Assembly: GCA_002440975.1 (NCBI GenBank)
Contig: DJWN01000078.1
Coordinates: 1 to 7,893 of the forward strand
Direction of reading: 5' to 3'
Source: Bacteroidales bacterium UBA6229
Lineage (GTDB): Bacteria > Bacteroidota > Bacteroidia > Bacteroidales > F082
Length of the DNA stretch: 7,893 nucleotides
How positions within the stretch are numbered: the first letter of the stretch is position 1; every line of letters begins with the position of its first letter. Both the position numbers and the translations under genes were made by a program. Positions 6,798 to 7,893 of this stretch are shown piece after piece. The notes under the pieces are model-generated. The model was not told the DNA's origin, searched no databases, and saw nothing but the letters and a program-made list of their open reading frames with translations.

Positions 6798-7847
6798 TTA
6801 CACCTCTGAATTATGCCCCTGGATTTTAGAAAGTTGCTTCTCAAGTTGCTGCACTCTGTCCATCAAACGATCCAAACGTCGGGTATGCATATAAATACGT
6901 TTATATTCGTCGGCCGGAATAGCCGGCGAACCCATATACACTGCATCCTCTTTGCGGATACTCGTTCCAACACCAGATTGTGCGGCCAGCTTTACCCCAT
7001 TGGCAATTGTCAAATGTCCGGCAAGACCTACCTGACCACCAAACATACAGCTTTTACCAATCTTGGTTGAGCCACTGATGCCGGTTTGCGCTGCCATCAC
7101 CGTGTTTTCTCCAATTTCTACATTGTGTGCCACCTGAATTAAATTATCCAGTTTCGCACCTTTGCGAATGACTGTGGCTCCCAGCGTTGCCCTGTCGATC
7201 GTTGTATTGGCTCCTATTTCCACAAAATCTTCCAGGATAACCTGCCCGATTTGCGGCACCTTTTTGTATTGATTATCCGATTGCGGTGCAAAACCAAAAC
7301 CATCACTGCCCAAAACCGCTCCCGCATGTATTACACAGGATTTACCAAGCACCGTACCCGCATACAGCCTGGCCCCGGGATACAGTATGCTATCATCGCC
7401 AATCTGACAATCGTCACCAATATAAACCTGTGGATAAATCTTTACATTGTTGCCCAGCTTTACTCTATCGCCAATACAGGCAAAAGGCCCGGCATAAAGA
7501 TCGTCTCCATAAACGGTATCCTGTCCAAAAAATGCCAGAGATGAAATACCAGTCTTATTACCAGTATATTGCTGATACACTTCAAGCAATTTTGCAAAGG
7601 CAGAATAAGCATCATCCACCCTTATCAAAGTGGTTTTGACCGGCTTATCAGGTTTAAAGTCTTTATTAACAATCACAATGCTGGCCTCTGTTTCATATAT
7701 ATAAGGTGTATATTTTACATTGGCCAAAAAACTTATTGTTTCTGGTTTCCCATCCTCTATTTTCGAAACATTTGATACAGATACATTTTCATCTCCTTCG
7801 ACGAGGCCCGAAAGCAAAGCAGCAATTTGAGCAGCAGTAAACTTCAT
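6798..7847 (-). CDS. lpxD: UDP-3-O-(3-hydroxyacyl)glucosamine N-acyltransferase
   Basis: Adds the N-linked (3R)-hydroxyacyl chain to UDP-3-O-acyl-glucosamine, the step after LpxC in lipid A synthesis. The product from the ATG at 7847 is 349 aa, in line with the family (341 in E. coli). It has an N-terminal uridine-binding domain (about 1-100, beginning MKFTAAQIAALL), a hexapeptide-repeat beta-helix (about 105-310) and a C-terminal helix (about 315-343, MHTRRLDRLMDRVQQLEKQL) with a heptad-like pattern that should help trimerisation. The catalytic histidine is H241 in LIQVAHNVEIG (E. coli H239). SDGFGFAP (181-188) and NTTIDRA (214-220) are LpxD signatures. An in-frame TTG seven codons upstream (7868) could extend the frame, but MKFTAAQI is the usual family N-terminus, so the ATG is preferred. 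The upstream region is cut by the window edge at 7893. It heads the visible lpxD, lpxC-fabZ, lpxA series. Confidence 0.96.
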   Translation of the reverse strand: MKFTAAQIAALLSGLVEGDENVSVSNVSKIEDGKPETISFLANVKYTPYIYETEASIVIVNKDFKPDKPVKTTLIRVDDAYSAFAKLLEVYQQYTGNKTGISSLAFFGQDTVYGDDLYAGPFACIGDRVKLGNNVKIYPQVYIGDDCQIGDDSILYPGARLYAGTVLGKSCVIHAGAVLGSDGFGFAPQSDNQYKKVPQIGQVILEDFVEIGANTTIDRATLGATVIRKGAKLDNLIQVAHNVEIGENTVMAAQTGISGSTKIGKSCMFGGQVGLAGHLTIANGVKLAAQSGVGTSIRKEDAVYMGSPAIPADEYKRIYMHTRRLDRLMDRVQQLEKQLSKIQGHNSEV

Positions 7848-7893
7848 AATTTCACTATTTTTTATCAAACAAGCAACTTAGCCTATTTAATTA

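Noticed and set aside
6778..6801. Six-base inverted repeat GTAAGT/ACTTAC at the end of lpxD
   Set aside because: The stem is only six pairs with a 12-base A/T-rich loop and no T run on the coding strand; chance is a sufficient explanation.
7286..7639. 117-aa and 97-aa plus-strand open frames opposite lpxD
   Set aside because: Antisense to the hexapeptide-repeat region of lpxD. The products are His/Gln/Tyr-rich, low-complexity translations with no start-site support.
7848..7868. TTG start adding seven residues to LpxD
   Set aside because: The extension MIKNSEI is not typical of the family, whereas the ATG at 7847 gives the usual MKFTAAQI N-terminus.
7848..7893. Promoter for lpxD
   Set aside because: Only 46 bases are visible upstream and no TAnnTTTG match is present. 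The gene may be read from an upstream promoter outside the window.
1..7893. Defence system, mobile element, CRISPR array, tRNA/rRNA or riboswitch
   Set aside because: Both strands were scanned for spaced direct repeats, transposase or integrase motifs and tRNA-like folds; none was seen. The window is nearly filled by ordinary genes.

Overview
The window looks like a core chromosomal segment from a member of the Bacteroidota, probably Bacteroidales or a close relative. The evidence is an lpxD – lpxC/fabZ fusion – lpxA cluster in the order typical of that phylum, a 'TAnnTTTG' promoter element (TACCTTTG) in front of a gene, and A/T-rich leaders without clear Shine-Dalgarno sequences. The assignment rests on recognised families and layout, not on a database search.

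The window has two convergent halves. The plus-strand half (3-4039) holds four genes. A DnaQ-type DEDDh 3'-5' exonuclease with an ExoX-like C-terminal module is followed after 11 bases by a FAHD1/YcgM-type fumarylacetoacetate hydrolase family enzyme. After a 120-base gap with a candidate promoter come a small four-helix membrane protein of unknown function and a large exported zinc peptidase (680 aa, HEFGH motif), which are probably co-transcribed. A 12-bp hairpin terminator follows the peptidase gene and abuts the stop codon of the opposing gene.

The minus-strand half (read from 7847 down to 4089) is lipid A biosynthesis: lpxD, the bifunctional lpxC-fabZ and lpxA, followed by a DoxX-family membrane protein. 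LpxA, LpxC and LpxD are the first three steps from UDP-GlcNAc to UDP-2,3-diacylglucosamine. FabZ acts on the same (3R)-hydroxyacyl-ACP pool that LpxA and LpxD use as donors, so the fusion ties acyl-chain supply and lipid A commitment to one transcript.

I see no RNA genes, CRISPR array, insertion sequence, phage gene or defence system, and nothing that amounts to a new multi-gene system. The least ordinary item is the exported peptidase at 1997-4039. Its motif layout resembles the ACE/M3/M32 group of gluzincins, but I cannot assign it to a named family. It sits beside an uncharacterised membrane protein.
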